Positions 1 through 8,695 are shown, numbered from the stretch's first letter. The stretch is 56,933 nt of DNA from Staphylococcus devriesei (GCF_002902625.1 NZ_PPRG01000023.1:1-56933); one strand, 5' to 3'. Numbers and translations: made by a program. The notes: generated by a model not told the origin, from the sequence alone.

Positions 1-122
1 CTATCATCTTATATATATAATAGCATTTCTTCAAAGATTAGAATAAAGTAATTATATAATATTATTTAAATATTAATATTTTGCTAAGATAATTTTTTTA
101 AGAAAAAATAGATTTATCTTAA

Positions 123-226
123 GTAACTCAAGAAGAACTTAACTATGCTTTAGATTCAATTAAATATGGACCAAGAAAGTGTTAAAATTACCTTATGAAG
201 TTTTATCTAAAAAATGTTGCACTTAA
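123..226 (+). other. Possible coding remnant in the 436-base leading gap
   Basis: The first 436 bases hold no complete gene. Between 123 and 226 two short overlapping frames read like protein: one ends in ...SIKYGPRKC, and the next continues as VLKLPYEVLSKK to a stop at 224-226. They lie in different frames, which would fit the frameshifted tail of a dead gene. There is no start codon with a ribosome-binding site. I do not recognise the family, and chance is a real alternative. Confidence 0.2.
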
Positions 227-362
227 ATTGACAATCTAATATATAAAGATACTAATTTTCTTCAACTATATTATGAAATGTTAATATTAATCTCCCTTTG
301 AACTCGAACAATTTCTTCCCCCTTAGGTGTATTTTGACATTTTTAAAGAACTATATACACTT

Positions 363-377
363 TTGGTAGCGTTTTCA
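363..377 (+). promoter_or_regulatory. CRE-like (CcpA) site upstream of MFS gene
   Basis: The bases TTGGTAGCGTTTTCA match the catabolite-responsive element consensus WTGNAANCGNWNNCW with one mismatch. A possible -10 (TATGAT, 383-388) follows directly, so CcpA bound here would overlap the promoter and repress the sugar- or acid-type transporter at 437. The motif is seen; the regulation is inferred. Confidence 0.5.
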
Positions 378-436
378 AAAAATATGATAAAATAATATGG
401 TAAAGTAACTATTCAACAAAGGGTGGGGGAATAAAA

Positions 437-1738
437 ATGAAAAAATATCGTTACTTTATTATTGTCATGATTATTATTATGACTATGATTAATTACATAG
501 ACAGAGGTGCAATTTCGTATGCACAAAAGGATATTATAAGTGAATATGGTTTTGACACTATAGCTTGGGGCAAGATTCTGGGTTATTTCGGATATGGGTA
601 TATGTTTGGTTCTCTTGTAGGTGGGTTAACTGCTGATAAGAGGGGGCCTAAATTCGTTTGGATTATAGCTGGAACGTCATGGTCTATTACTGAAATAGCG
701 ATGGCATTTGCTGGAGAGCTAGGTATGGCATTATTTGGCGGTTCAGCAATCTTAGGGTTTGGTATTTTAAGAGTACTGTTTGGAGTAGCTGAAGGACCAG
801 TATTTTCAATCATTAGTAAAACAAACGCAAACTGGGCAGCGCCAAAAGAGCGTGGTTTGTTATCTGCGCTAGGTCTAATTGGTGTGCCACTTGGTGCTTT
901 AATTACAGCACCTATTGTTTCTGGATTTTTAACAATAGCGAGTTGGAAATTGTTATTTATTATTTTAGGGGCGCTAGGGTTAGTATGGGTCGTGATATGG
1001 GCTTTTGTATTCACTGACTACCCAGAAGATAATAAGCGTGTATCTAAAGAGGAATTAAAAGAAATTCGTTCCACTGCCAATAGCTTAAACGATGAAAAGA
1101 CAATTGAAACTGAGACGGTAAATAACGAAAAATGGTATCATTTCTTTAAAAGTCCAACATTAGTTGGAAATATGTTTGGCTATTTTGGTTTTCAATATGT
1201 TAACTTTTTAATTTTAACGTGGACGCCTAAATATTTACAAGATGAGTACCATTTTGAAATTCATTCATTATGGTATTTAGGGATGGTCCCATGGATAGGT
1301 GCATGTTTCACAATTTATTTTGGCGGTCATATATCTGACTGGCTTCGTGAAAAAACGGGAAGTCTGCGTATAGCAAGATCTTATTTTGCGATGGGTGGCA
1401 TGATTTGTGCAGCGATTTGTTTCTTAATTATTCCGTTTACACATAGTATTGTTGCCATTATGATATTGATGATGATAGGTAATGCCTTTATCTTTTTACC
1501 TAATGGTGTATATTGGTCTGTTATTATTGATACAGCACCGAATAAAACAGGTACATATGGTGGGATTACTCATTTCTTCGTTAACTCTGCAACCGTAATT
1601 GCACCTACATTAACAGGTTATTTAGTGGCAAGTTTTGGTTATTCATCAATGTTTATTTCCGCCGTAATTGCCTCAGTCATCAGTATTGTAGCCATGAGTT
1701 TTGTTAAACCTGGACAGAAAAGAATGGCAAAACATTAA
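437..1738 (+). CDS. MFS transporter, anion:cation symporter (ACS)-type
   Basis: This 433-residue integral membrane protein has the usual twelve hydrophobic segments of the major facilitator superfamily. The N-terminal NYIDRGAISYA segment and the loop after the second helix, GLTADKRGPK, resemble the ACS family that carries hexuronates, glucarate and related organic anions. The start is set by a strong G-rich ribosome-binding site (gggtggggg, 421-429). The gene stands alone, with a CRE-like site upstream and an intrinsic terminator just after the stop, so it is probably a single-gene unit under carbon catabolite control. The substrate cannot be read from the sequence. Confidence 0.8.
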   Translation: MKKYRYFIIVMIIIMTMINYIDRGAISYAQKDIISEYGFDTIAWGKILGYFGYGYMFGSLVGGLTADKRGPKFVWIIAGTSWSITEIAMAFAGELGMALFGGSAILGFGILRVLFGVAEGPVFSIISKTNANWAAPKERGLLSALGLIGVPLGALITAPIVSGFLTIASWKLLFIILGALGLVWVVIWAFVFTDYPEDNKRVSKEELKEIRSTANSLNDEKTIETETVNNEKWYHFFKSPTLVGNMFGYFGFQYVNFLILTWTPKYLQDEYHFEIHSLWYLGMVPWIGACFTIYFGGHISDWLREKTGSLRIARSYFAMGGMICAAICFLIIPFTHSIVAIMILMMIGNAFIFLPNGVYWSVIIDTAPNKTGTYGGITHFFVNSATVIAPTLTGYLVASFGYSSMFISAVIASVISIVAMSFVKPGQKRMAKH

Positions 1739-1754
1739 TATTTTCATACATTAT

Positions 1755-1796
1755 AAAAAGCAGTTACCTCATTTTTTTCGAGGCAACTGCTTTTTA
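1755..1796 (+). terminator. Intrinsic terminator after MFS gene
   Basis: Arms aaaaagcagtt and aactgcttttt with an inner cctc/gagg form a hairpin with A and T runs on both sides. It could also serve the minus-strand folE2 operon ending at 1880. Confidence 0.8.
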
Positions 1797-1879
1797 GTTT
1801 AGAATAAATAAAGACATTTATAAGTTATGCATTTAGAAAATGATTAACGAAATTAAATAAATAACTGTCCTAAAATACT

Positions 1880-2758
1880 CTATTTTCTATATTTTAATTT
1901 AGCAAAAGCGTCATGTTGGTGGATAGATTCTTCATTGCGACATTCAATATCGAAGCCGTCAATCCAATCAAATTCGACTAAATCAGCAGCAACCAAACGA
2001 ATTAAATCTTCAACAAAACGAGGATTTTCATATGCACGTTCAGTCACACGTTTTTCATCCGGACGTTTTAAAACTGGATACAAGATTGAACTTGCATTAG
2101 CTTCCATGGCGTCTAGGATTTTATCTTTATAGTCATCAACTACATCATTATCTTTGTCTAAATATACTTTTACAGTTACGATACCACGTTGATTATGTGC
2201 AGAATACTCGCTGATTTCTTTAGAACAAGGACATAATGTTGTCACGCTTGCTTCAATTGTAATTTCTTTACGTGTAATTTGATCTTGTTCAATCGCTAAA
2301 CCGTACGTTACATCAGCATTGCCCACAGCTTTAATATTAGTTACAGGGCTAAAACGGTCGAAGAACCATTTACCAGAAACATCGACGCCGGCAGAATTTT
2401 GTTTCATATTCGTTTGAAGCGTACGTAATACTTGATAAAGTGTGTTGAAATTTAGTTCTAAACCATTATTGTAGTGCTTTTCGACACTTTCCAAGATACG
2501 GCTCATATTAATGCCTTTTTCATCTTTATTCAAACTTGTTGAAAAGCTAAAACGACCGGCAGTTTGAAAGCGATCAATATTAACTGGGTAAATTAAATTT
2601 TTAATACCAACTTCTTCTATTTCAAATAAGAAGTTTTTATGAGTACTTTGCAAGTCTGTCATTTCACTTTTAGTTGTAGGTTTTGTACCTTCAACTGGGT
2701 CAACTGAGCCAAAATGTTTCCAACGACCCTCGCGTGTGGATAAATCAAATTCAGTCAT
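1880..2758 (-). CDS. folE2: GTP cyclohydrolase IB (FolE2)
   Basis: It catalyses the first step of tetrahydrofolate synthesis, GTP to 7,8-dihydroneopterin triphosphate, using the zinc-independent type IB enzyme rather than FolE. The 292-residue sequence has the family motif [19 protein letters not shown], with Cys176, Cys178 and His188, and the C-terminal [15 protein letters not shown]. Two ATG codons are adjacent (2761 and 2758). The second is chosen because the ribosome-binding site gggaggt lies only about 3 nt from the first, and because the family begins [11 protein letters not shown]. It is the last gene of the yojF-bshB2-folE2 run, 10-13 nt after bshB2. Confidence 0.95.
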   Translation of the reverse strand: MTEFDLSTREGRWKHFGSVDPVEGTKPTTKSEMTDLQSTHKNFLFEIEEVGIKNLIYPVNIDRFQTAGRFSFSTSLNKDEKGINMSRILESVEKHYNNGLELNFNTLYQVLRTLQTNMKQNSAGVDVSGKWFFDRFSPVTNIKAVGNADVTYGLAIEQDQITRKEITIEASVTTLCPCSKEISEYSAHNQRGIVTVKVYLDKDNDVVDDYKDKILDAMEANASSILYPVLKRPDEKRVTERAYENPRFVEDLIRLVAADLVEFDWIDGFDIECRNEESIHQHDAFAKLKYRK

Positions 2759-2771
2759 CATTTACCTCCCC

Positions 2772-3437
2772 TTAAGATTCAAAATGATATGTCCAATAAG
2801 GTTCAACATCTAAGAAACTCTGTGTTTCTCCACCAACTTCAGGACTAGCAAGTTGTTGTAAGAAAGGACCAGTTTGAGATGCATGAGCCTCAAACGCTTT
2901 CATTTTCAGTTCTTTATATTGACTAATATCATTTAAAATATCTGGTTCACCTAATACTTCAGGTGCATCATTACTAAATGCCACAAGTTGTAATCTTGGA
3001 CGTTGTTCTTTTGGCATGCGTTCAACAGTTCTAACTACTGCTTCGGCTGTAGCTTCATGATCTGGATGGACTGCAAATTTTGGATAGAAAGAAATAATAA
3101 CTGAAGGATTCGTTTCTTCAATTAAATTCTTCACCATATCGTCCATTTGATCATGGGGCTCAAACTCTACCGTTTTATCACGTAAACCCATTTTGCGTAA
3201 ATCAGTAATACCAATTATCTTCATCGCTTCTTCAAGCTCACGTTCGCGGATATCAGGTAGCGATTCTCTGGTCGCAAAAGGAGGATTTCCCAAATTACGT
3301 CCCATTTGACCTAATGTTAAGCAAGCATAAGTGACTGGGACGCCATTATCTATATAGCTTGCAATCGTGCCAGCTGATGAGAAGGTCTCATCATCAGGGT
3401 GTGGAAATATCATTAACACATGTCTTTCATCTTTCAT
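2772..3437 (-). CDS. bshB2: Bacillithiol biosynthesis deacetylase BshB2
   Basis: This LmbE/PIG-L zinc-dependent deacetylase would remove the acetyl group from N-acetylglucosaminyl-malate in bacillithiol synthesis. The zinc and catalytic motifs are present: PHPDDE at residues 12-17, with His13 and Asp16, and HPDH at 124-127. At 221 residues it has normal length. A strong ribosome-binding site (aggggggt) precedes the ATG. Its neighbour yojF commonly sits upstream of bshB2 in Bacillus and Staphylococcus. BshB2 rather than BshB1 is chosen on this context. The family also contains mycothiol-S-conjugate amidase-like enzymes, so hydrolysis of bacillithiol conjugates is a possible second role. Confidence 0.9.
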   Translation of the reverse strand: MKDERHVLMIFPHPDDETFSSAGTIASYIDNGVPVTYACLTLGQMGRNLGNPPFATRESLPDIRERELEEAMKIIGITDLRKMGLRDKTVEFEPHDQMDDMVKNLIEETNPSVIISFYPKFAVHPDHEATAEAVVRTVERMPKEQRPRLQLVAFSNDAPEVLGEPDILNDISQYKELKMKAFEAHASQTGPFLQQLASPEVGGETQSFLDVEPYWTYHFES

Positions 3438-3448
3438 GAATAACCCCC

Positions 3449-3808
3449 CTATACCGTAAATGGCTTTTCACTAATTTCGAGTGTAGCAGCCAATTGTCCT
3501 TCGTAGTTAAACCCTGCAATTAATAACTCATTATTATCATTTATTTCATAATGAGTTAATCCTTGAACATATCCCCAACCGCCGTCGCGAAGTTTTAGCC
3601 CAACACGATAGGGATCTTTGTCTCCGCCTTTAAGTTGCGCATGTTCATATGTTACTTGTATATTTCTTAAAAATGTTCCCGCATTAAAGACACGCTGATC
3701 GAAATGGTTAGCATATGCACCATTAGTCGTTTCAACGTGTAAGAATACAGGTTTATTTTCGAATGATGTTAATAATTGTTGTACTTCTTCAGCGTTAATG
3801 AGTTCCAA
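3449..3808 (-). CDS. YojF family protein (DUF1806)
   Basis: This protein of about 120 residues is of the YojF family and is regularly linked to bshB2. The conserved HVETTNGAYA segment and the GLKLRDGGWGYVQGLTHYE segment are clear. No catalytic role is established; the linkage suggests something connected with bacillithiol. I place the start at TTG 3808, 8 nt after an AAGGAG (3817-3822). GTG at 3811 is also possible, while an upstream TTG at 3826 would lie before the ribosome-binding site. The first gene of the operon starts here, and about 320 nt of mostly AT-rich sequence separates it from divergent hxlA. Confidence 0.8.
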   Translation of the reverse strand: MELINAEEVQQLLTSFENKPVFLHVETTNGAYANHFDQRVFNAGTFLRNIQVTYEHAQLKGGDKDPYRVGLKLRDGGWGYVQGLTHYEINDNNELLIAGFNYEGQLAATLEISEKPFTV

Positions 3809-3978
3809 CACTTTCACTCCTTGCAACCATTCAATGTGTTTATCTATTCATTTTACTAAAAAGAACGGATGAATTGTATATCTCTGCTCAATTTATTTAT
3901 AAAAAATTGTATTTTTAGTCAAAATAAGATAATTTCCTTTAATAATATGAAGGAAATGAACATGATATGGGCTTATAA

Positions 3979-3992
3979 AAACGATATCGTTT
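3979..3992. promoter_or_regulatory. 14-bp perfect palindrome between yojF and hxlA
   Basis: AAACGATATCGTTT is a perfect 14-bp palindrome about 136 nt before hxlA and 171 nt before yojF. The shape (ACGAT/ATCGT half-sites) resembles LacI/GalR-type operators. No other obvious gene-regulatory motif is seen in the 3809-4127 gap. The protein that binds it is unknown. Confidence 0.4.
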
Positions 3993-4127
3993 AAAATGTG
4001 TCCAAATGGGTAGACTATGAAATGTGAAATAAAAAACTAGAGTGTTGAGATTGAGTGGCGTTAATTGTTTTTTAAGAGTATAAATAATTAATAGCCAATC
4101 TTACAACTCATCGAAAGGATGTTTGCA

Positions 4128-4760
4128 TTGGAATTACAATTAGCAATTGATTTATTAAATAAAGAAGAAGCAGCAGAATTAGCTAAAAAAGTTGAGGAAT
4201 ATGTAGATATCGTAGAAATTGGTACACCTATCGTTATTAATGAAGGTTTGCCATCAGTACAACATTTAAATGAAAATATTAATAATGCAAAAGTATTAGC
4301 TGATCTTAAAATTATGGACGCAGCAGACTATGAAGTTAGCCAAGCAATTAAATTTGGTGCAGATGTTGTTACAATTTTAGGCGTAGCAGAAGATGCTTCA
4401 ATTAAAGCAGCAGTTGAAGAGGCACACAAACATGATAAACAATTATTAGTAGATATGATTGCAGTTCAAGATTTAGAAAAACGTGCGAAAGAATTAGATG
4501 AAATGGGCGCTGACTACATTGCAGTGCATACTGGTTATGACTTACAAGCAGAAGGACAATCACCATTAGATAGTTTACGTACTGTAAAATCTGTAATTAA
4601 AAACTCTAAAGTAGCTGTAGCTGGTGGTATTAAACCAGATACTATTAAAGACATTGTGGCAGAAGGACCTGACTTAGTTATTGTTGGTGGCGGTATTGCC
4701 AATGCTGATGACCCTGTAGAAGCAGCTAAACAATGTCGTGAAGCGATTGAAGGTAAGTAA
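4128..4760 (+). CDS. hxlA: 3-hexulose-6-phosphate synthase
   Basis: It condenses formaldehyde with ribulose 5-phosphate to hexulose 6-phosphate (ribulose monophosphate pathway), or runs in reverse to make pentose phosphate. The 210-residue TIM barrel belongs to the orotidine-5-phosphate decarboxylase superfamily and shows its D-x-K-x-x-D signature (ADLKIMDAADYE, with Asp59, Lys61 and Asp64) and the phosphate-binding VAGGIKPDT and VIVGGGI loops. The start is TTG 4128 (MELQLAID), 8 nt after the ribosome-binding site GAAAGGA (4113-4119). The ATG at 4119 overlaps that site and is rejected. hxlB overlaps the stop. Confidence 0.93.
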   Translation: MELQLAIDLLNKEEAAELAKKVEEYVDIVEIGTPIVINEGLPSVQHLNENINNAKVLADLKIMDAADYEVSQAIKFGADVVTILGVAEDASIKAAVEEAHKHDKQLLVDMIAVQDLEKRAKELDEMGADYIAVHTGYDLQAEGQSPLDSLRTVKSVIKNSKVAVAGGIKPDTIKDIVAEGPDLVIVGGGIANADDPVEAAKQCREAIEGK

Positions 4761-5311
4761 TGATGTCTCAATTTACAAATTATCGTCTGATTCTTGATGA
4801 ATTAGATCGTACATTATCTCATGTTCAAGACGAACAGTATGATCGTTTTGCTAATGATATTAATGGCGCACAAAGAATATTTACGGCTGGTAAAGGCCGT
4901 TCAGGGTTTATTGCGAACAGCTTCGCTATGCGTCTTAATCAATTAGGTAAAGAAGCGTTTGTAGTAGGTGAATCTACTACACCTTCTATTAAAGAACATG
5001 ATTTGTTTATTATTTTATCTGGTTCTGGTTCAACAGAGCACTTGCGCTTGTTAGCAGATAAAGCACAATCTGTCGGTGCAAAAGTAGTCCTATTAACTAC
5101 AAAATCCGATTCTCCAATTGGCGAATTAGCAGAAACTATCATTGAGCTTCCAGCTGGAACAAAGCATGATGCAAAAGGATCAGAACAACCCTTAGGCAGT
5201 TTGTTCGAACAAGCTTCACTTTTATTTTTAGATAGTGTTGTACTTGGATTAATGGAAACGTTCAATGTTGATGAAGAAACAATGCAAAGTAATCATGCGA
5301 ATTTAGAATAA
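4760..5311 (+). CDS. hxlB: 6-phospho-3-hexuloisomerase
   Basis: This SIS-domain isomerase converts hexulose 6-phosphate to fructose 6-phosphate, the partner step to HxlA. The 183-residue protein shows the sugar-phosphate loop AGKGRSGFIANSFAMRL near residue 40 and the ILSGSGSTEH motif near residue 90. Its first ATG overlaps the hxlA stop (TAATG), so the pair is translationally coupled. ATG 4763 is an equally possible start with better spacing from AAGG. A terminator follows at once. In staphylococci the pair is generally assigned to formaldehyde detoxification or pentose supply; which applies here is not visible. Confidence 0.93.
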   Translation: MMSQFTNYRLILDELDRTLSHVQDEQYDRFANDINGAQRIFTAGKGRSGFIANSFAMRLNQLGKEAFVVGESTTPSIKEHDLFIILSGSGSTEHLRLLADKAQSVGAKVVLLTTKSDSPIGELAETIIELPAGTKHDAKGSEQPLGSLFEQASLLFLDSVVLGLMETFNVDEETMQSNHANLE

Positions 5312-5321
5312 AATATACAGT

Positions 5322-5358
5322 AAACAGTCCAAGACAGTAATGTTTTGGACTGTTTTTT
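5322..5358 (+). terminator. Intrinsic terminator of hxlAB
   Basis: The perfect 11-bp arms aaacagtccaa (5322-5332) and ttggactgttt (5345-5355) are followed by a T run. Confidence 0.9.
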
Positions 5359-5383
5359 ATATGCGTATTTTATTAATGCTTTG

Positions 5384-5512
5384 TATTGTTTAGCTCGCGT
5401 TCTTACAGTAATGCAAGCTTTTCGTAGGGACAGGCTAAACCATGGTCTCAACCTAATCCAGTTCTCCGAGAAGTCTCGCTTCTTTAATGTCTGTTACCGC
5501 TCCCTATTTTTT
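5384..5512 (+). other. Unidentified structured element between hxlB and vraA
   Basis: This segment is clearly richer in G and C than the flanks. It contains TAGGGA (5425-5430) able to pair with TCCCTA (5501-5506), inside which ACAG can pair with CTGT, and a small hairpin agaag-tctcg-cttct (about 5470-5484). The outer stem is followed directly by TTTTTT, as in an intrinsic terminator. A reading frame runs across it on each strand, but neither has a start with a ribosome-binding site. It may be a small RNA, a leader of the vra operon or a repeated element. The identity is not known to me. Confidence 0.35.
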
Positions 5513-5579
5513 ATGTGCGCGAAATTTTATATAATGTTAACATATTATAAAATAAAGTTGACATTAAGAGGGTTAAATT

Positions 5580-6964
5580 ATGTTAGAAATTTTACGTAAA
5601 CTTCAAGATTATGCTATATCCCAACCTGATTGTATTGCACTTCAATTTGATGACGAAACGTTAACGTATAAAGAGTTATATCAAACAGTGATATATACTA
5701 AATCTCAGTTTCCTAATCTAACAGAAGGCACACGTGTAGGTTTACTAAGTGATGTACCTATGAGTAATATGATTCATTACTTCGCTATATTGATGAGTCA
5801 TGGTGTGCCTTGCTTTTTAGATGCACAATGGTCGCAAACAACCATTGATGAATTAATTAGCACATACCATATTGAGTACATCATTTCTTCAGATAAAAGA
5901 TTACTGCCTACATCTTTATGTGAAGCCCAGACATCCATCGAAGAAGAACAATCTCAAATTACGCAATTATTACATATTGGTTTTACTTCAGGCACTACTG
6001 GGTTACCAAAGGCCTATTATCGTAATGAACCCTCATGGCTTGCCTCTTACGTTGAAAATGAAAAACTCTTACACCATAATGAACGTTTACTAATTGCGCC
6101 AGGGCCGTTAGCACATTCGTTATCATTATACACTTGTATTTTTGCATTGTATTCGGGCAGAACGTTTGTCGGACAGTGTAGTTTTAACGCACGCAAGTTG
6201 ATGCTTTAATTACAACAACAAACTCAAAATTGTGCACTCTTCCTTGTGCCAACGATGTTGTATCAACTTATTAATTTAGATATACCTTGTCCTTGTCTTA
6301 CCTCGATTTTTAGCAGTGGCGCTAAGCTATCACCACAATTATTTCAAAAGTGACGCGTCAATTTTCAAAAGCCAATATCATTGAATTCTTTGGTACATCA
6401 GAAGCGAGTTTTATTAGTTACAATTTTAATCAAACTGCGCCTACACAATCAGTCGGTTATATTTTTAACAATGTAAATATACAACTAGAAGAGCAAGATG
6501 CTAACAACATCGGTCTCCTCAAAGTACAAAGTAATATGATCTATTCGGGTTATGTTAATCGTAAAGTTGTCACACCAAACAGTTGGATTGAGACAGTAGA
6601 TTTCGCTTATATCAAGGATAATCATCTTTATTTAGTCGGTCGGAAAAGCGAGCGTCTAATTATAGGAGGCAAGAATGTTTATCCTAATGCAATTGAACAA
6701 CGCGTTAAACAGTTGGAGGGCATAGAGGAAGCGATAGTAATTGGGGAACCGCATCGGCGTTTTGGTGAAATTGCGGTACTAATTTATATAGGAGATTACG
6801 AACTTGATTATGTAACTTTACGACGTTATTTACAACAAACTTTATCACGATATGAGGTGCCTTCTAAGCTTGTGAAGGTAAATACGTTGCCTTATACCAA
6901 TAGTGGTAAGGTTGCGCGTGGTAGCGTTCGATCACTTTATTTAAAAGGGGAGTTTAAATCGTGA
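5580..6964 (+). pseudogene. vraA: vraA, AMP-forming acyl-CoA synthetase, disrupted
   Basis: The region codes for an ANL-superfamily acyl-CoA ligase of about 460 residues, the length of VraA. It is broken twice. A TAA at 6207-6209 stops the frame after ...ARKLML, yet the same frame continues as LQQQTQNCALFLVPTML. Near 6345-6350 the frame then shifts and resumes as TRQFSKANIIEFFGTSE. The adenylation motifs are otherwise present: GFTSGTTGLPKA (A3), YLVGRKSERLIIGGKN (A8) and the A10 region TNSGKVARG with its lysine. The start has a good ribosome-binding site (agaggg). Function is presumably lost unless these are sequencing errors. Confidence 0.8.
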
Positions 6965-8090
6965 GAGAAGCAGTCGTAGTATGGGCTAAGCGGACACCGT
7001 TTGGTAAATATGGTGGAACGTTAAAACATTTAGAACCTGAGGCCTTACTTTTACCACTTTTTCAAAAAATAAAAAAAGAATATCCTGCTATAATGAATCA
7101 AATCGATGATGTAATATTGTTGGTAATGGTGGGAATATTGCGCGTAAGGCGTTGTTGGAAGCGGGTTTGGGTGATGCAATCCCTGGAGTAACGGTGGATC
7201 GTCAATGCGGTTCGGGTTTAGAGAGTGTTATTTATGCGTGTCGGATGGTACAGTGTGGTGCTGGGCGTGTCTATATTGCCGGGGGTGTGGAAAGTACGAG
7301 TCGTGCGCCATGGAAGATTAAGCGTCCACAATCAGTGTATGAAACGCAGTTACCTCAGTTTTATGAGCGTGCATCGTTTGCGCCTGAAGGTCAGGATCCA
7401 AGTATGATAGAAACGGCGGAACGTGTAGCGCAGTATTATGGAATATCGCGTGAAGACCAAGATGCGTTTGTGTTGCGAAGTCATCAGCTGACGTCTCAAC
7501 ATTTTGACAATGGAGATATTAGTCGTGAAATTGAGCCGTTGAAAGTGAAAGGGGAATGGTTTAATAGGGATGAAAGTATTAAACCAACGTTAAATGAGAG
7601 ACGTTTAAATCGCTTGCGTCCTTTATTACCTGGAGGTACGGTAACAGTTGGTAATTGTTGTATGAAGAACGATGGTGCGGCGCTAACTTTAATCATGGAT
7701 AAAGAAATGGCAGAAGCGTTAGAGATTTCTAATGGTCTTCTTTTTAAGGATGCAGTTACAATAGGGGTGAATCCTACTGTTTTAGGTATTGGTCCAGTGC
7801 CAGCTGTTTCTAAATTATTACATAGACAGGGAGTAGCGATAGAGGATATTGATGCTATAGAGTTAAATGAAGCGTTTAGTTCACAAGTATTAGCTTCTAT
7901 AAATGAGTTGCATCTATGCATGAATCGAGTAAATCGCTGGGGTGGCGCAATTGCATCCGGACATCCGTATAGTGCAAGTGGTGCAGCTTTAGTCACGCGA
8001 CTTTTTAATATGCAAGACTGGAAATTAGGTATTGCTACTATGGGCATTGGAGGAGGAATGGGTAATGCAATTCTCTTTGAAAAATGGTGA
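6961..8090 (+). pseudogene. vraB: vraB, thiolase family protein, frameshifted
   Basis: This is an acetyl-CoA acetyltransferase-like protein of about 375 residues. The reading frame shifts around 7110-7120: the first part reads ...NQIDDVIL, and the remainder picks up in another frame as VGNGGNIARKALLEAG, consistent with a small deletion. Thiolase features remain: the nucleophile loop RQCGSGLESV, CMKNDGA, NEAFSSQ and the GHPYSASGA histidine. The C-terminal cysteine motif (normally C-I-G-G-G) reads MGIGGGMG, so the second catalytic cysteine is absent. As I recall, S. aureus VraB also lacks it. The gene starts 4 nt before the vraA stop. Confidence 0.8.
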
Positions 8091-8442
8091 CACGGAAGCT
8101 CAACGTGTGATATTTAAGGACCAAGACGTACGTAACTATTGTGAAATGATAGGGTACGAATACGATAGCGTAGTACCAACTTTAATGTGTGCACAACTTT
8201 GGTCGGAGTTTAAAGTATTTCAAAGTTTTTCAAATGAAGAAATAATGCTAGTTCGCACAAAAGTTGAAAAGTACGAAAATTTAGAAAGCGACATGCAATA
8301 TTGTGCATATTTAACGTATAAAAAGTCTTATAAGGTAAAGCAATTTGACCAATTTATCTTCGAATTAAAAATAAATAATAATAAAACATGCATTATTATC
8401 GAACAAACTTTTTTAAAAGAGGTAAAGATGTATGACATTTAA
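8065..8442 (+). CDS. vraC: VraC-like hypothetical protein
   Basis: This intact 125-residue frame directly follows, and overlaps by 26 nt, the thiolase pseudogene. The start is ATG 8065, preceded by a consensus AGGAGG (8051-8056) with an 8-nt spacer. The product is soluble, with no signal peptide or membrane segment, and has a mixed charged C-terminal half. Position after vraAB supports the name VraC. No catalytic motif is recognised. A hot-dog or acyl-chain-related role is suggested only by its neighbours. Confidence 0.6.
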   Translation: MQFSLKNGDTEAQRVIFKDQDVRNYCEMIGYEYDSVVPTLMCAQLWSEFKVFQSFSNEEIMLVRTKVEKYENLESDMQYCAYLTYKKSYKVKQFDQFIFELKINNNKTCIIIEQTFLKEVKMYDI

Positions 8443-8695
8443 CCATGAGTTAGTGACACGATATTTAAAGTTAGTAAATGATAATAATCCGATACATAAT
8501 CACATTGTTCCTGGTCAACTTATTGTTGAAAAAGCTTTTTTAATATGCAAAGTAAATTGGAAATCATATAGCATTAAATACCGTAAAGCCACTATTATTA
8601 ACGAAAATGTGAGATTTGACAAAGAATTAGAAAATAAAATCACAGTAAAAAACGATAGAAATGAAATAAAAATTGTTATCACTAAAAAAGTATAA
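8432..8695 (+). CDS. Short MaoC/hot-dog-like protein
   Basis: This 87-residue product starts inside the end of vraC (11-nt overlap), with gaggt just upstream. Its N-terminal half carries NDNNPIHNHIVPGQL, which resembles the D-x-N-P-I-H signature of MaoC-type enoyl-CoA hydratases, with the histidine kept. The rest of the hydratase core is missing, so it is much shorter than a normal MaoC domain. It may pair with VraC to form a split hot-dog fold acting on acyl-CoA with VraA and VraB; that is inference. The 176 nt after it lead to the proP promoter. Confidence 0.55.
   Translation: MTFNHELVTRYLKLVNDNNPIHNHIVPGQLIVEKAFLICKVNWKSYSIKYRKATIINENVRFDKELENKITVKNDRNEIKIVITKKV

Noticed and set aside
583..1014. 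143-residue minus-strand frame opposite the MFS gene
   Set aside because: It lies fully within a clear transporter gene, and its composition (Pro, Ala, Asn, Ile) is that of a reverse-strand shadow.
5345..5599. 84-residue open frame between hxlB and vraA
   Set aside because: It begins inside the hxlAB terminator, has no ribosome-binding site and runs into the vraA start. The opposite strand is also open across the same stretch, which suggests structured non-coding sequence.
7496..8047. 183-residue minus-strand frame opposite vraB
   Set aside because: Although long, it mirrors the thiolase coding sequence, has no ribosome-binding site and shows no recognisable motif.
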